A stretch of 64,000 nt of DNA from Mycobacterium sp. ACS1612. GTDB lineage: Bacteria > Actinomycetota > Actinomycetes > Mycobacteriales > Mycobacteriaceae. Each line of letters starts with the position of its first letter. Position 1 is the stretch's first letter. Under the pieces are notes generated by a model that made no database searches, had not been told where the DNA came from, and worked only from the letters and a program-made list of their open reading frames with translations. Shown in pieces: positions 1-9,285 of the stretch. The translations under genes were made by a program, and so were the position numbers. The DNA lies in contig NZ_LZHZ01000022.1 of assembly GCF_001667505.1 (NCBI RefSeq), positions 150,628 to 214,627 on the forward strand. The letters run 5' to 3'.

Positions 1-1380
1 GTCGGCCACGACACCACGCAGCAGCGTGAGGAAGTGTCCGGACATTCGCTCGATGGTGGCCTGGTCGAAGAGGTCGGTGTTGTACTGCAACGCGCCGATC
101 AGCCGTCCGTCCAATTCGCCCATCAGCAACATCAGGTCGCTCAGCGCACCGCCCTGGCCGATTTGAACCGACGTCAGGTTCAGCGAGTTGGCACCGTCGG
201 ATTGACCCGCATCCCGGAAACGCCGGACCTGCTCCCATGCGAAGCTGACCTGAAACAGCGGTGCATGACTCGCATCACGAACCGGGTGCAGCCGGTCGAC
301 AAGCAGGCTGAACGGAAATTCCTGATGTTCCAACGCGCCCAGCACCGTCTGCTTGATGCGGGCAAGAAGGGCGGCGAATGTCGGGTCGCCGCTCATATCG
401 GCGCGCAAGACCAACGGGTTGGCGAGATAGCCGACGAGTTCCTGGATCGCTGCGGATTCCCGGCAGGCGAACGGGGATCCGATCGGCAGGTCGGTTTGGC
501 CGTTGTAGCGGTGCAGCAGAGTCGCGTACCCGGCCAGCAGGGTCATGTACGGCGTCGCTCCCGCGCGACGGCCGATCTCCTTCAACGCCGCCGCGAGTTC
601 GGCGTCGATGGTGAAATGATGCACCGCACCGCGATAGGTCTGCGCCTGCCGCCGCGGTCGGTCGGTCGGGAGGTTGGTGACCGGCAGGTCACCGGAAAGC
701 TGCTCACGCCAGTACTTCCAGAGGCGGTCCCCGTATTCACCTTCCAACGCGCGGTTCTGCCTGCGGGCATGCTGGACGTAGGTCTCCGCACAGGCGTCGG
801 GTGCCTCTGCGCCGAATTGCGCGGCGTAGAGCAGGCGAAGTTCGTCGAGAAGGATATCGAGCGACCAGAAGTCGACTGCGATGTGATGGATGGCCAAAAC
901 CAGTATGTGGTCCTGCGGTCCTCGCCTGAGCAGGGTCAGCCGGAATACCGGCCCGGTTTCGAGGTCGAAGGGGCGGTTCGATTCCCGACGCAGCCAGTTC
1001 TGCAGCCCGTACTCGCCGGGGTCAAGGTCCTGTCGAGCCATCCGCACCTGCCAACGCGGGTGCACCCGCTGTATCGGTTGCCCGTCGCGGACGCCATAAG
1101 TGGTGCGCAGGATGGCATTTCGATCGACGAGGGCCTGGGCGGCGCGTTCCAGCGCAGCTACGTCGAGTTCGCCGCTGATCAGACCCGTATAGGTGATGAT
1201 GTGCGCGGGGCTCCCCGGCGAGAGGTTCTCGAGCAGCCACAGCGAACGCTGCCCGAAGGACAGCGGATGCGTCGCCGCGGACGATTCGACGCGTTCCCGC
1301 AACAACCGCGACAGCAGGGCCCGCTTTTCGTCAGCGGACAGGTCCGCGATGTCCACGTCACGACCGATGGTTTCTGTCAT
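1..1380 (-). CDS. Nonribosomal peptide synthetase, N-terminal condensation domain (partial, runs off left edge)
   Basis: Translating the minus strand from an ATG at 1378-1380 gives 460 uninterrupted codons of an NRPS condensation domain. The entry region reads FGQRSLWLLENLSPGSPAH, and the catalytic motif HHIAVDFWS puts the HHxxxD residues at about His165, His166 and Asp170. Later conserved stretches (TYRGAVHHF, NPLVLR, QEFPFSLL, APLFQVSF) complete the domain. The start overlaps the 3' end of the upstream FAAL-PKS gene by 23 bp, so the two are probably translationally coupled. The domain should condense the acyl chain carried by the upstream ACP with the first amino acid. The adenylation and carrier domains lie outside the window, so the amino acid cannot be predicted. 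The plus-strand open frame over this region is antisense noise. Confidence 0.9.
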   Translation of the reverse strand, partial: MTETIGRDVDIADLSADEKRALLSRLLRERVESSAATHPLSFGQRSLWLLENLSPGSPAHIITYTGLISGELDVAALERAAQALVDRNAILRTTYGVRDGQPIQRVHPRWQVRMARQDLDPGEYGLQNWLRRESNRPFDLETGPVFRLTLLRRGPQDHILVLAIHHIAVDFWSLDILLDELRLLYAAQFGAEAPDACAETYVQHARRQNRALEGEYGDRLWKYWREQLSGDLPVTNLPTDRPRRQAQTYRGAVHHFTIDAELAAALKEIGRRAGATPYMTLLAGYATLLHRYNGQTDLPIGSPFACRESAAIQELVGYLANPLVLRADMSGDPTFAALLARIKQTVLGALEHQEFPFSLLVDRLHPVRDASHAPLFQVSFAWEQVRRFRDAGQSDGANSLNLTSVQIGQGGALSDLMLLMGELDGRLIGALQYNTDLFDQATIERMSGHFLTLLRGVVAD

Positions 1381-4300
1381 TGTCAACCTCACCAACATTC
1401 AATATCTCGCGGAGTAGAGCATCGACGTCGTCGTCCGATACCTCTTCCACCTGCGTGAGCAAATCGCTCCACCGTGTGCCGCTGAAATCATTTGTTCCCG
1501 TGATCAAGTCAGCGGCCGCCCGCTGCCGGCCCGAATCGGGAGACGCGGCGAGCCAGTTGGCCAGCCCGACGATGCTTGGCCCGCCCAGCAGCGTCGAGAG
1601 CGGCACCACGATGCCGGTATCGGACTCGACTTGTGCGCGCAGTTCCGCAGCGATCAGAGAGTCGATCCCGAAACTGATCAGCGGCTGTTCGATGTCGAGG
1701 CGCGACGGCGCCATATCGATTCTCGCCGCGACATGATCACGCAGATATTCGGTCAGGAGCCGTTGGCGCTCCCGCTCGTTGGCGCCGCTTAGTGCGGCGA
1801 TCAGGCCGACTTCCGGCTCTGCGACCTCCACAACCGGTTGTTCGATCGTCGTGATGGGCGCGTCGGTGTCGCCCAGCCAGAACCGGTTGCGCTGCCACGG
1901 GTAGGTCGGGGCCGCGACAGGTCGGCAGCCTGGTGGGTGAAGCTGCTCCCAGGCCACAGCGTGCCCGGCGGTGTACAGGTTGGCCAACGACGTCAGCATG
2001 GTCGCGCGTTCGGATTCGCCTGCGCAAACAGACGGCAGCGCGTCGCCGATCGAGGGGTGCGGGCTGATCTCCACGAACGTGTCATGGCCGCGTTCGGTCA
2101 GTCTGCTGATGGCCGTCGAAATGCGCACGGGCGCACGGAGGTTCGCCATCCAATGGCTCTCGGCGCGCAGCTGACCGTCCAGTGCGTCTCCGGTCACGCT
2201 GGAGTACACCGGAACGTTCGCGGGCAGCACCGAAAGGTCGTCCAGTACCTCGTTGAGTTCGGCGCGCGCCGCCCGATCACTCGTTCGCCGGCCAAGACGC
2301 GTGCGCACACAAATCAAGCGGGCGGCGTCCTCCAGGCTCAACGCGCCTGCCGCGTGTGCCGCAGCCACCTCGCCCATGCTGTGACCGATCACCGCCGACG
2401 GTTCGATCCCCCACGACCGCCACAGCGCCGTCAACGCCACCTGATATGCGAAGACGACCGCCCCGGCGATGTCGACGTCGTCGAGGTAGCCGTCGGGACG
2501 ATCGGCGAGCAACTCGGTGAGCACGCAGCGTGTCAGGTGGGGGCGTAATGCGCGGCCGGTCGCCGTCAGCGCATCTTTGAAGGCGGGTTCGTCGGCGTAC
2601 AGTTGCCGGCCCATGCCGCACCAGTGAGATCCCTCGCCGTTGAACACGAAGACCGCGTTCGATCGCCGGTCCGGACGACGTCGCCCGGTCGACAAATTGG
2701 CATGTGGTAGCCCGTTTCGGTGCGCGGTCAGCGCTGCCACCATTTCGTCGCGAGTCCGCCCGACCACGGCCAACCGGTGATCGTGGTGGGCGCGTCGGAC
2801 GCCCGCGGTGTAGCAGAGGTCAGCGATCGAAGCTCCATCGGCAAGGACGGATGCGTACCGCTGGGCTAGTTCGACAAGGGCCTCGGGCGAACGGGCCGAC
2901 AGCGGCAGCACCTGGATGTGGTCATCCGTGGTGCCGTCCGCCGTATTCATGACTGAGAGCTGCGGCGCCTCGGCGAGCACGACGTGCGCATTGGTGCCAC
3001 CGAAGCCGAACGCGCTGACACCCGCGACTGCCCGGCCGCTGCCCTGCCACGGCGTGAGGCGCTCTGCCACCCGCAATTTCAGCGCGTCGAAGGGGATGTT
3101 CGGATTGGGCTGCGAGAAGTTCAGTGTCGGCGGAATCGTCCGATGCTGCAGGGCCAGAGCGACTTTGATGATTCCTGCGACTCCCGAGGCGGCCTCCAGA
3201 TGGCCGATGTTCGTCTTGACCGAGCCGATCATGCAGGGCTCGTCGGGCGCCCGGTCCTCGGCCAACACCGCGCCGAGGGCATCCGCCTCGACGGCGTCAC
3301 CGAGGAGGGTGCCGGTGCCTTGTGCCTCCACGTACTGCACGACGCCCGGCGACAAGCCTGCGCGTCGGTAGGCGTCGGTAAGAACACTTTCCTGCGACTG
3401 CCTGCTGGGCGCCATCAAGCCGTTCGTCCGCCCGTCCTGGTTGACCGCACTACCGCGTATCACCGCGTAGATCGAATCTCCGTCGGCCAGAGCGGAACTC
3501 AACCGCTTGAGGACGACGACGCCTGCGCCTTCGCCGCGCACCCAGCCGTCGGCGCGGGAGTCGAACGTCTTACAACGCCCGTCTGTCGCCAGCACCCCGG
3601 TCTTCGAGAAGCTGACATTCGGTTCATAGGTCAGCATGATGTTCACGCCGCCGGCCAGCGCGAGGGTGGACTCACCGTCACGCAGACTGCGACACGCGAG
3701 ATGAACGGCGACCAACGATGACGAACACGCGGTGTCGATCGACATACTCGGCCCGCGGAAGTCGAAGGTGTAGGAAAGCCGGTTGGCGGCGATGCTCATC
3801 GCGGTGCCAGTCCCGCTGTAGGCGTCGGCAAGATCCGGGCGGAGCATCGACAGGTGCTGATATTCGTTGGTGGAGATGCCGGTGAAAATGCCGACGTGGC
3901 CGCCTGCCAGTTTGTCCGGCACCTGGCCGGCGTCCTCGAGCGCCTCCCATGCCACTTCCAGTAACAGCCGCTGCTGCGGATCCATGCGGGCCGCTTCCCG
4001 CGGCGAGATACCGAAGAATGCGGCATCGAAGTGGTCGACCTGATCGAGGAAGCCGCCCCAGTCGTCAGCCTCAGCCGCGAGACCGGTTTCTTTCCAACGG
4101 CTTCCAGGAGGCCTCCGTACCGCGTCGACGCCGTCGCACAGCATCCGCCAATACGCCGACGGTCCATCTGCTCCCGGGAAGCGGCAACCGATTCCGATGA
4201 TCGCGATGGGTTCGTCGGCGTCGGACGGGTGCGCGGACTCGATGGGGGCCTGTTCAACGCGCTGCGCATCGGAGGCCAGGTGATCGGCGAGTGTCTCGAT

Positions 4301-6307
4301 CGTCGGATAGGAGTAGGTCAGCGTCGGCGGCAACTCGCGGCCGATCCATGTTTCCAGCGCCTTCATCAATTGAATCGACCGCACCGAGTCGAGACCGTAC
4401 GCCGCGAATGGTTCGGTGATGTCGATCGCGGTCGGTGCGAGGTCGAGGTCCGCGGCGAGTTGCTCTAGGAACCAGGCTTGGATCTCCTCGGCGCTGCGCC
4501 CGGTCTGTTCGAGCGGCTCAGCCGCTGGTGTCGTGACGGGCCGGCGGTGACCGGGCTCCGGCGCCTGCCACGATGCGAACGGTACGAGCCGGCCGTCGAC
4601 GAATTCCTGTTTGCAGGTGCTGCGGCGAATCTTCCCGCTCGATGTGGTCGGGATTCTCAGCACGTCCACCAAAAGTACCGTGTGTGGCTGGATTTGGTGC
4701 TCGGCGGTGATGGCGGTGCGGATCGCGGCGATCACCTCGTCGGTGTCGGCGTCGGCGATCTGTTGGCGGTCGACCTCCTGTACGACGACAAGCTGCTCGG
4801 GTCCCGACTCCGAAGCGACGGAAAATACGGCACCGCGTCCGTTCAGCAGACCCGGATGCGTCTGCTGCACAGTGAGTTCGATGTCGGTGGGATGGTAGTT
4901 GCGCCCGCGGATGATCACCACGTCTTTGAGCCGCCCTGTGACGAACAGCTCCCCATCGGCGGCGAGGAAGCCCAGGTCTCCAGTGCGCAGATAAGGCCCG
5001 TCATCCGTGTCGGCGGTACGCGCTTTGAACGTCTCCTCTGTCTCGGCAGCCTTGCCCCAGTAGCCGTATGCGACATTCGGTCCGGCGACCCAGATCTCTC
5101 CAACTTCGTCCGGGGCGAGCCGGGTGCGGGTTACCGGATCGACGACGATGATCTCTTGGCTTGCATCCGCAGGCCCACAACCCACGATCGGTGCGGCGTT
5201 CACGTGATCCGATGGCACCGAGGTGATTCGGTTGTCCCGCAGTGCCGTTTTGTCGATGTGCCGCACGGTCGGCGTCCTGCCACGGTCTGATTCGCCGGAT
5301 ACCAGCAGGGTGGCCTCCGCCAGGCCGTAGACCGGGCAGAACGCCTGCTGTCGGAAACCCGCAGGGGCGAAGGCCTCTGTGAAGCGCTGCATCGTCGCTG
5401 CGCGAACCGGTTCCGCACCGCTGAGTGCAGCGATCCAGTGGGACAGGTCGAGCTTGGCCCGCTCCTCGGCGGTGCTGCGTTCAACGCACAGATCGTAGGC
5501 GAAGTTGGGGGCCACGCTGACGTCGGCGCGATAGCGGGAGATCATTTCGAGCCATCGCATCGGCCGTTGAATGAACGCCGACGGCGGAATAAGGAAGCCG
5601 GTGCCCCCGGCGTACACGACTTCGAACGTTGCGCCGATGAGACCCATGTCGTGATGCATCGGCAGCCAACTCACCAACCGCACATCGTCGCCGCTCACCA
5701 ATCTGTGCATGTCCTTGAGGTTGGCGAGCAGATTGCCGTGAGTCAGCTGGACACCCTTGGGGGTACCCGTCGAGCCCGACGTGTACTGGATGAACGCCGT
5801 TGCCTGCGCGTCAGTCTCAGGCAGGACCAATTCCTCAGCGGTGCCGTATGTCACATCTGTGTCGACCGCGCACCATTGAAGAGAAGCGCCATCTGGCATC
5901 TCGTCGATGACGGGCTTCAGTTCACTTCGCACCTCCGCCGTGGTGAGCACGAAGCCGGCGTTGGCGTCAGCCATGATGGAGGCGACCCGAGGCATCAGTC
6001 GGCTATGAACCGGTGGATGCAGCGGTATTGCAACGGTTCCTGCGTAGAAGCAGCCGAAGATGGCGGCGATGAAGTCGAGGCCGGAGGGACAGAGGACCAA
6101 CGCGGTGCCGGTGGCCGTATCGCGTTGCCGCAGCGCAGATCCGATCGCTCGCGCCCTATCGTCCAGCTGCCGATACGTGATGCGCGCAGATTCCTCCTCA
6201 CCGTCGCGGCTGTAAACGAATGCGGTTTTGTCGCCGTGGCGCCTGGCGGCGTGGACCAGTACATCTGCCACAGACTTTGGTGGGATTTGCGATTCCTGCA
6301 CCTGCAT
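1358..6307 (-). CDS. FAAL-ACP-KS-AT-ACP hybrid polyketide synthase with degenerate KS and AT
   Basis: This 1649-residue protein starts lipopeptide assembly. Domains in order: fatty acyl-AMP ligase, about 1-585 (YTSGSTGTPKG, LPMHHDMGLIG, YLRTGDLG); ACP, Ser641 in GLDS; ketosynthase, about 700-1120, Cys861 in DTACSSS; acyltransferase, about 1215-1490, Ser1310 in GHSMGE; ACP, Ser1550 in GIDS; then an acidic C-terminal tail that may dock to the NRPS. Two oddities are visible. The KS motif normally HGTGT reads QGTGT (Gln996), although His1036 in KTNIGH is kept. The AT runs from GHSMGE to YSSVTG in about 60 residues instead of about 140, removing the stretch that carries the catalytic His and the substrate-specificity motif, with the frame intact. 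From family knowledge, a KS lacking the first His cannot decarboxylate an extender, so I infer transfer without elongation. The product is unknown. Confidence 0.93.
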   Translation of the reverse strand: MQVQESQIPPKSVADVLVHAARRHGDKTAFVYSRDGEEESARITYRQLDDRARAIGSALRQRDTATGTALVLCPSGLDFIAAIFGCFYAGTVAIPLHPPVHSRLMPRVASIMADANAGFVLTTAEVRSELKPVIDEMPDGASLQWCAVDTDVTYGTAEELVLPETDAQATAFIQYTSGSTGTPKGVQLTHGNLLANLKDMHRLVSGDDVRLVSWLPMHHDMGLIGATFEVVYAGGTGFLIPPSAFIQRPMRWLEMISRYRADVSVAPNFAYDLCVERSTAEERAKLDLSHWIAALSGAEPVRAATMQRFTEAFAPAGFRQQAFCPVYGLAEATLLVSGESDRGRTPTVRHIDKTALRDNRITSVPSDHVNAAPIVGCGPADASQEIIVVDPVTRTRLAPDEVGEIWVAGPNVAYGYWGKAAETEETFKARTADTDDGPYLRTGDLGFLAADGELFVTGRLKDVVIIRGRNYHPTDIELTVQQTHPGLLNGRGAVFSVASESGPEQLVVVQEVDRQQIADADTDEVIAAIRTAITAEHQIQPHTVLLVDVLRIPTTSSGKIRRSTCKQEFVDGRLVPFASWQAPEPGHRRPVTTPAAEPLEQTGRSAEEIQAWFLEQLAADLDLAPTAIDITEPFAAYGLDSVRSIQLMKALETWIGRELPPTLTYSYPTIETLADHLASDAQRVEQAPIESAHPSDADEPIAIIGIGCRFPGADGPSAYWRMLCDGVDAVRRPPGSRWKETGLAAEADDWGGFLDQVDHFDAAFFGISPREAARMDPQQRLLLEVAWEALEDAGQVPDKLAGGHVGIFTGISTNEYQHLSMLRPDLADAYSGTGTAMSIAANRLSYTFDFRGPSMSIDTACSSSLVAVHLACRSLRDGESTLALAGGVNIMLTYEPNVSFSKTGVLATDGRCKTFDSRADGWVRGEGAGVVVLKRLSSALADGDSIYAVIRGSAVNQDGRTNGLMAPSRQSQESVLTDAYRRAGLSPGVVQYVEAQGTGTLLGDAVEADALGAVLAEDRAPDEPCMIGSVKTNIGHLEAASGVAGIIKVALALQHRTIPPTLNFSQPNPNIPFDALKLRVAERLTPWQGSGRAVAGVSAFGFGGTNAHVVLAEAPQLSVMNTADGTTDDHIQVLPLSARSPEALVELAQRYASVLADGASIADLCYTAGVRRAHHDHRLAVVGRTRDEMVAALTAHRNGLPHANLSTGRRRPDRRSNAVFVFNGEGSHWCGMGRQLYADEPAFKDALTATGRALRPHLTRCVLTELLADRPDGYLDDVDIAGAVVFAYQVALTALWRSWGIEPSAVIGHSMGEVAAAHAAGALSLEDAARLICVRTRLGRRTSDRAARAELNEVLDDLSVLPANVPVYSSVTGDALDGQLRAESHWMANLRAPVRISTAISRLTERGHDTFVEISPHPSIGDALPSVCAGESERATMLTSLANLYTAGHAVAWEQLHPPGCRPVAAPTYPWQRNRFWLGDTDAPITTIEQPVVEVAEPEVGLIAALSGANERERQRLLTEYLRDHVAARIDMAPSRLDIEQPLISFGIDSLIAAELRAQVESDTGIVVPLSTLLGGPSIVGLANWLAASPDSGRQRAAADLITGTNDFSGTRWSDLLTQVEEVSDDDVDALLREILNVGEVDNDRNHRS

Positions 6308-6456
6308 ACTTCTCTCACTCGAGTCTGATGGTGGTGGTTGATGAGCCGCTACTGCCTAACAGCGCACCGTCTTCGGTGTGAGTCCCGCTGGCGGGGAGGG
6401 GGTTTTGGCGCCGCATCGAAACAACCCACCTTCATCTCAAACACCGTCACACGTGT

Positions 6457-7830
6457 TCATCGTTGCGTGACAAATGTCACCGGGCGGCGGTCAGGTAGGC
6501 GATCGGCAGTTCGGCGTTGACCGATCAGCAGACGCAGGATCATCACAGGGTGGAGTAGCCGCACCGGGGAGTCGACCATCCCGGCGACCCTCAGGAACTG
6601 TTCGGTGACCGCCGGGTCGGATGCGGCGGCGGTCAGCAGGCGCTCGAGGTACGCGTTTGCCAATCGCACGGAAAGTGGTCGCGGGCCGGTGACTCCGGGC
6701 AGGCTCAGATCCGACGACACCGCGGTCCGCCAGGCGGCACCGACCAGCTTCCCGGCCGCACGAAAATACCGTTGCGGCAATCGCGACCGGCCCCGCCGCA
6801 GACAGTCCCTGAGCGTGACGGCCTCCAACGCGGCGATGGTCATTCCTTGGCCATAGACGGGGTTGAAACTGCAGAACGCGTCCCCGATCACCACGAATCC
6901 CTCCGGAAATCTCCTCATCTTGTCGTAGCGGCGCCACCGGTTCGACGGCACGCGGTGCTTGGTGACACTGCCGACCGGGTTCGCCGTGCGAAGCGCATCC
7001 AGCACGTCAGGCGGCGCGATGTCCTCGATGAACGACAGGAGGGTGGCGCAATCCTCTGCCGGCTCGTTGGCCCCCGTCGAGCCGACAGAGAGGCCCCATC
7101 GGTCCCCCTCGTTCTCCAGCAGCGCGAACCCGCTGGTATGACCGGGCTCCGGAAAGACACCGGCGACGTCGACGGGCATGGTTCCGTGCGGGATCTGAAA
7201 CCACTGACTGGTGTAGGTGAGGCGGATCGTCAACTCATCCTCAGCCGGTCTTCGGTAACCGAGTTGTTCGAGGAGCACCGGTGTCCGCGACCCGCGCCCG
7301 GTCGCATCGACAACCAAGTCTGCTGCAATCGTCGATGTTTCGTCGGCTGCGCGGTTGGCGACGACCGCGCCGGTCACACGACCGTTGTCTGTGCTCGACG
7401 TCAACGAAACGACTTCGTGGCGCTCCAGAAATCTGACGTTCGCGATGGCACGAACACGTCGACGGACGACATCGTCCAACAGCGGACGGCTCGGACGATA
7501 ATCGCGCAACGGACGGCGCATTCGCCCATGCCTGCATAGCTGGCGAGTGCCTACCCGTATATCGCGCCGCGACAGATCCCCGTCATCCCACTTGGGTACA
7601 CCGGCTTCGTCGAGTTCGTTTAGGAGCCCCGGGAACAGCTCGGCGAGAGTATCGGCGCCACGGGTGAGCAGGACGTGGGCATGGCTGGCTTGCGGCACGC
7701 CCCTGCGCATCTCCGAACCCACGGGAAGCGCATCGCGTTCCACTACCGCCACGGTGTCGTAGAAGTCGGAAAGTACTCGGGCGGCGAGTAATCCGCTCAT
7801 GCTCGCCCCCAACACCAATGCGCGCGTCAT
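6457..7830 (-). CDS. FAD-dependent oxidoreductase (PHBH-fold monooxygenase/reductase type)
   Basis: This is a 457-residue flavoprotein of the p-hydroxybenzoate hydroxylase fold. The N-terminal Rossmann motif is VLGASMSGLLAARVL with an acidic residue ending strand 2 (VVERD). The second FAD motif is VVIGDAFCSFNPVYGQGM, about residue 300. I start at the ATG at 7830 because the dinucleotide-binding strand follows at once; an in-frame start nine codons upstream is possible. The halogenase motif WxWxIP was not seen. It lies on the same strand as, and 149 bp upstream of, the FAAL-PKS gene, so it may tailor the lipopeptide precursor. That link rests on position alone, and a role in quinone or lipid reduction is an alternative. 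Confidence 0.85.
   Translation of the reverse strand: MTRALVLGASMSGLLAARVLSDFYDTVAVVERDALPVGSEMRRGVPQASHAHVLLTRGADTLAELFPGLLNELDEAGVPKWDDGDLSRRDIRVGTRQLCRHGRMRRPLRDYRPSRPLLDDVVRRRVRAIANVRFLERHEVVSLTSSTDNGRVTGAVVANRAADETSTIAADLVVDATGRGSRTPVLLEQLGYRRPAEDELTIRLTYTSQWFQIPHGTMPVDVAGVFPEPGHTSGFALLENEGDRWGLSVGSTGANEPAEDCATLLSFIEDIAPPDVLDALRTANPVGSVTKHRVPSNRWRRYDKMRRFPEGFVVIGDAFCSFNPVYGQGMTIAALEAVTLRDCLRRGRSRLPQRYFRAAGKLVGAAWRTAVSSDLSLPGVTGPRPLSVRLANAYLERLLTAAASDPAVTEQFLRVAGMVDSPVRLLHPVMILRLLIGQRRTADRLPDRRPVTFVTQR
6467..6482. promoter_or_regulatory. CRP-type binding site upstream of the FAAL-PKS gene
   Basis: CGTGACAAATGTCACC contains GTGA-N6-TCAC, the core of the actinobacterial CRP/GlxR site (TGTGA-N6-TCACA), with one mismatch at each outer base. 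It overlaps the last codons of the FAD oxidoreductase gene and lies about 160 bp upstream of the FAAL-PKS start, on a stretch where that gene's promoter is expected. Whether it is used cannot be told from sequence. Confidence 0.4.
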
Positions 7831-8005
7831 AACGAGACTAACGCACGGCACGACCAAATCCTTCGGTCACGTACCGGATACGAGGTACATCACATGTGCA
7901 TGGACACCCGGCGGAGAATCTCCAGAAGATTGGCACGTGGGTATCAGGCAGTCACAAGGATCGACCACGATGCCTGCCGCTGAACAACCGAAAAGCGGTT
8001 GACTC

Positions 8006-8422
8006 TCACAGGATTACGACTGCCGCCGCCACCAGGCAGACGAATACGACCACGGAACAAATGCAATACACCGTGAAGCGTAGTCCCACAACGTTATTCG
8101 GCGTCGCAGCGGCAATCGACTCCGGCGTCCGCAGACCTTCTGCAGCGTTGTCGGCAACCCAAATCGCACCGTCGCCAAGATCTTCGAGGGCCATGACTCT
8201 GCTCGCGAACTTTGGCGACACGTGGGCCACGGTGCGCAGATGAGCCCTGTAGCGGCCGAAAGGATCTGCGTCCATCTCTTTAGATAACGCTCCCAATCCG
8301 CCAACTAGCGCCCAGTATTTCTGAGACACAGAAATATGTGTGCCGCCCCCGGCGCGCAGTTGACGGATACAGGCCGGGGAACGGTAATTGCTAATACGCC
8401 TCACTCTGCGCAGATCATCCAT
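8006..8422 (-). CDS. Small hypothetical protein with a C-terminal membrane anchor
   Basis: The 138-residue product is unrecognised. It is polar for about 110 residues and ends in one hydrophobic segment (roughly 116-138, VYCICSVVVFVCLVAAAVVIL-like), which suggests a tail-anchored protein facing the cytoplasm. No enzymatic motif is visible. The ribosome binding site is weak and the gene stands alone between intergenic stretches, with base composition a little less GC-rich than its neighbours. It could be a strain-variable gene. Confidence 0.5.
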   Translation of the reverse strand: MDDLRRVRRISNYRSPACIRQLRAGGGTHISVSQKYWALVGGLGALSKEMDADPFGRYRAHLRTVAHVSPKFASRVMALEDLGDGAIWVADNAAEGLRTPESIAAATPNNVVGLRFTVYCICSVVVFVCLVAAAVVIL

Positions 8423-8604
8423 GAAGCAAACCGAGATGTTTTCAAATAATCTGTGTAGGTTCGATGTTCACCAACAGCCGGAGATGTTCGGCATCGCATA
8501 ATCACGCCAGGAGCCATTACCGCGCTGTCCAAACTTCTCGGTGTTACGCCTAAAATCGGTCGCTCTCGCAGCGGTGGACGTCTGCAGTCACGTAACTTGA
8601 GAGC

Positions 8605-9285
8605 ATGAGTCTCGTTGCAGGCCGCGGCCCCCTCAGCAAGGACCCTGCAGGCTGGTTCTCCTCACCGTTGCCCGACGATGTCGTGTTCGTCGAACCCCAT
8701 CCGCGACGCGTAGAGGCCATCCGTGCCGGACAGACGATCATCGATACCGAGCAGGCGTTGCTGGTGCACCGACGCGGCCACCCGCTCAGCTACGTGTTCC
8801 CCGCAGACGACGTCGGCGGCCTCGCCGGGCGCCCCGAACCGCACGCGCCGGGCTATGTCCACGTGCCGTGGGACGCCGTCGACGCCTGGTTCGAGGAAGG
8901 GCGTCAACTCGTCGACTACCCGCCGAATCCGTACCACCGGGTCGACTGCCGCCCGACCCGGCGGCGACTCCGGGTCACCGTCGGAGGCACGACGCTCGTC
9001 GACACCGCAGACACCGTGGTCGTCTTCGAGACCGGGCTGGAAGCCCGCCTCTACGTCGATCCCCGCCTCGTCCGCACGGACGTGCTGCGACGAACCGAGA
9101 ACAGCAGCTACTGCAACTACAAGGGTTACGCGACGTACTGGGCGGCGGCAGTCGGCGACGCCGTCGTCGAAGACGTGGCGTGGAGCTATCAGGATCCGCC
9201 GCCCGAATGCCTGCCCATCAAGGGCTTTCTCAGCTTCGACGACACGCGCGCGGAGGTGGCCGCCGAGCTGCCCGGCCGGGTGTGA
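8605..9285 (+). CDS. DUF427 domain protein
   Basis: The 226-residue protein carries DUF427 sequence in both halves. The first half has the DDVVFVEPHPRRVEAIRAGQTIIDT region. The second, more typical half has LRVTVGGTTLVDTADTVVVFETGL followed by the conserved RTENSSYCNYKGYATYWA stretch and a terminal PIKGFLSFD. DUF427 proteins are small beta-rich cytoplasmic proteins of unknown function, common and often tandem in actinobacteria. It stands alone on this strand, with the fadE-like gene following after a CRP-type palindrome that begins at its stop codon. Confidence 0.85.
   Translation: MSLVAGRGPLSKDPAGWFSSPLPDDVVFVEPHPRRVEAIRAGQTIIDTEQALLVHRRGHPLSYVFPADDVGGLAGRPEPHAPGYVHVPWDAVDAWFEEGRQLVDYPPNPYHRVDCRPTRRRLRVTVGGTTLVDTADTVVVFETGLEARLYVDPRLVRTDVLRRTENSSYCNYKGYATYWAAAVGDAVVEDVAWSYQDPPPECLPIKGFLSFDDTRAEVAAELPGRV

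Noticed and set aside
34..1458. A 474-codon open frame on the plus strand
   Set aside because: It is antisense to a clear NRPS condensation domain with its HHxxxD motif; its own translation is arginine- and glutamine-rich with no domain.
6389..6402. Hairpin CCCGC-tgg-CGGG downstream of the FAD oxidoreductase gene
   Set aside because: Four to five base pairs in GC-rich DNA; too short to call a terminator.
7896..8002. Short plus-strand open frames upstream of the small membrane protein
   Set aside because: No ribosome site, no homology pattern and overlap with the opposite-strand gene.
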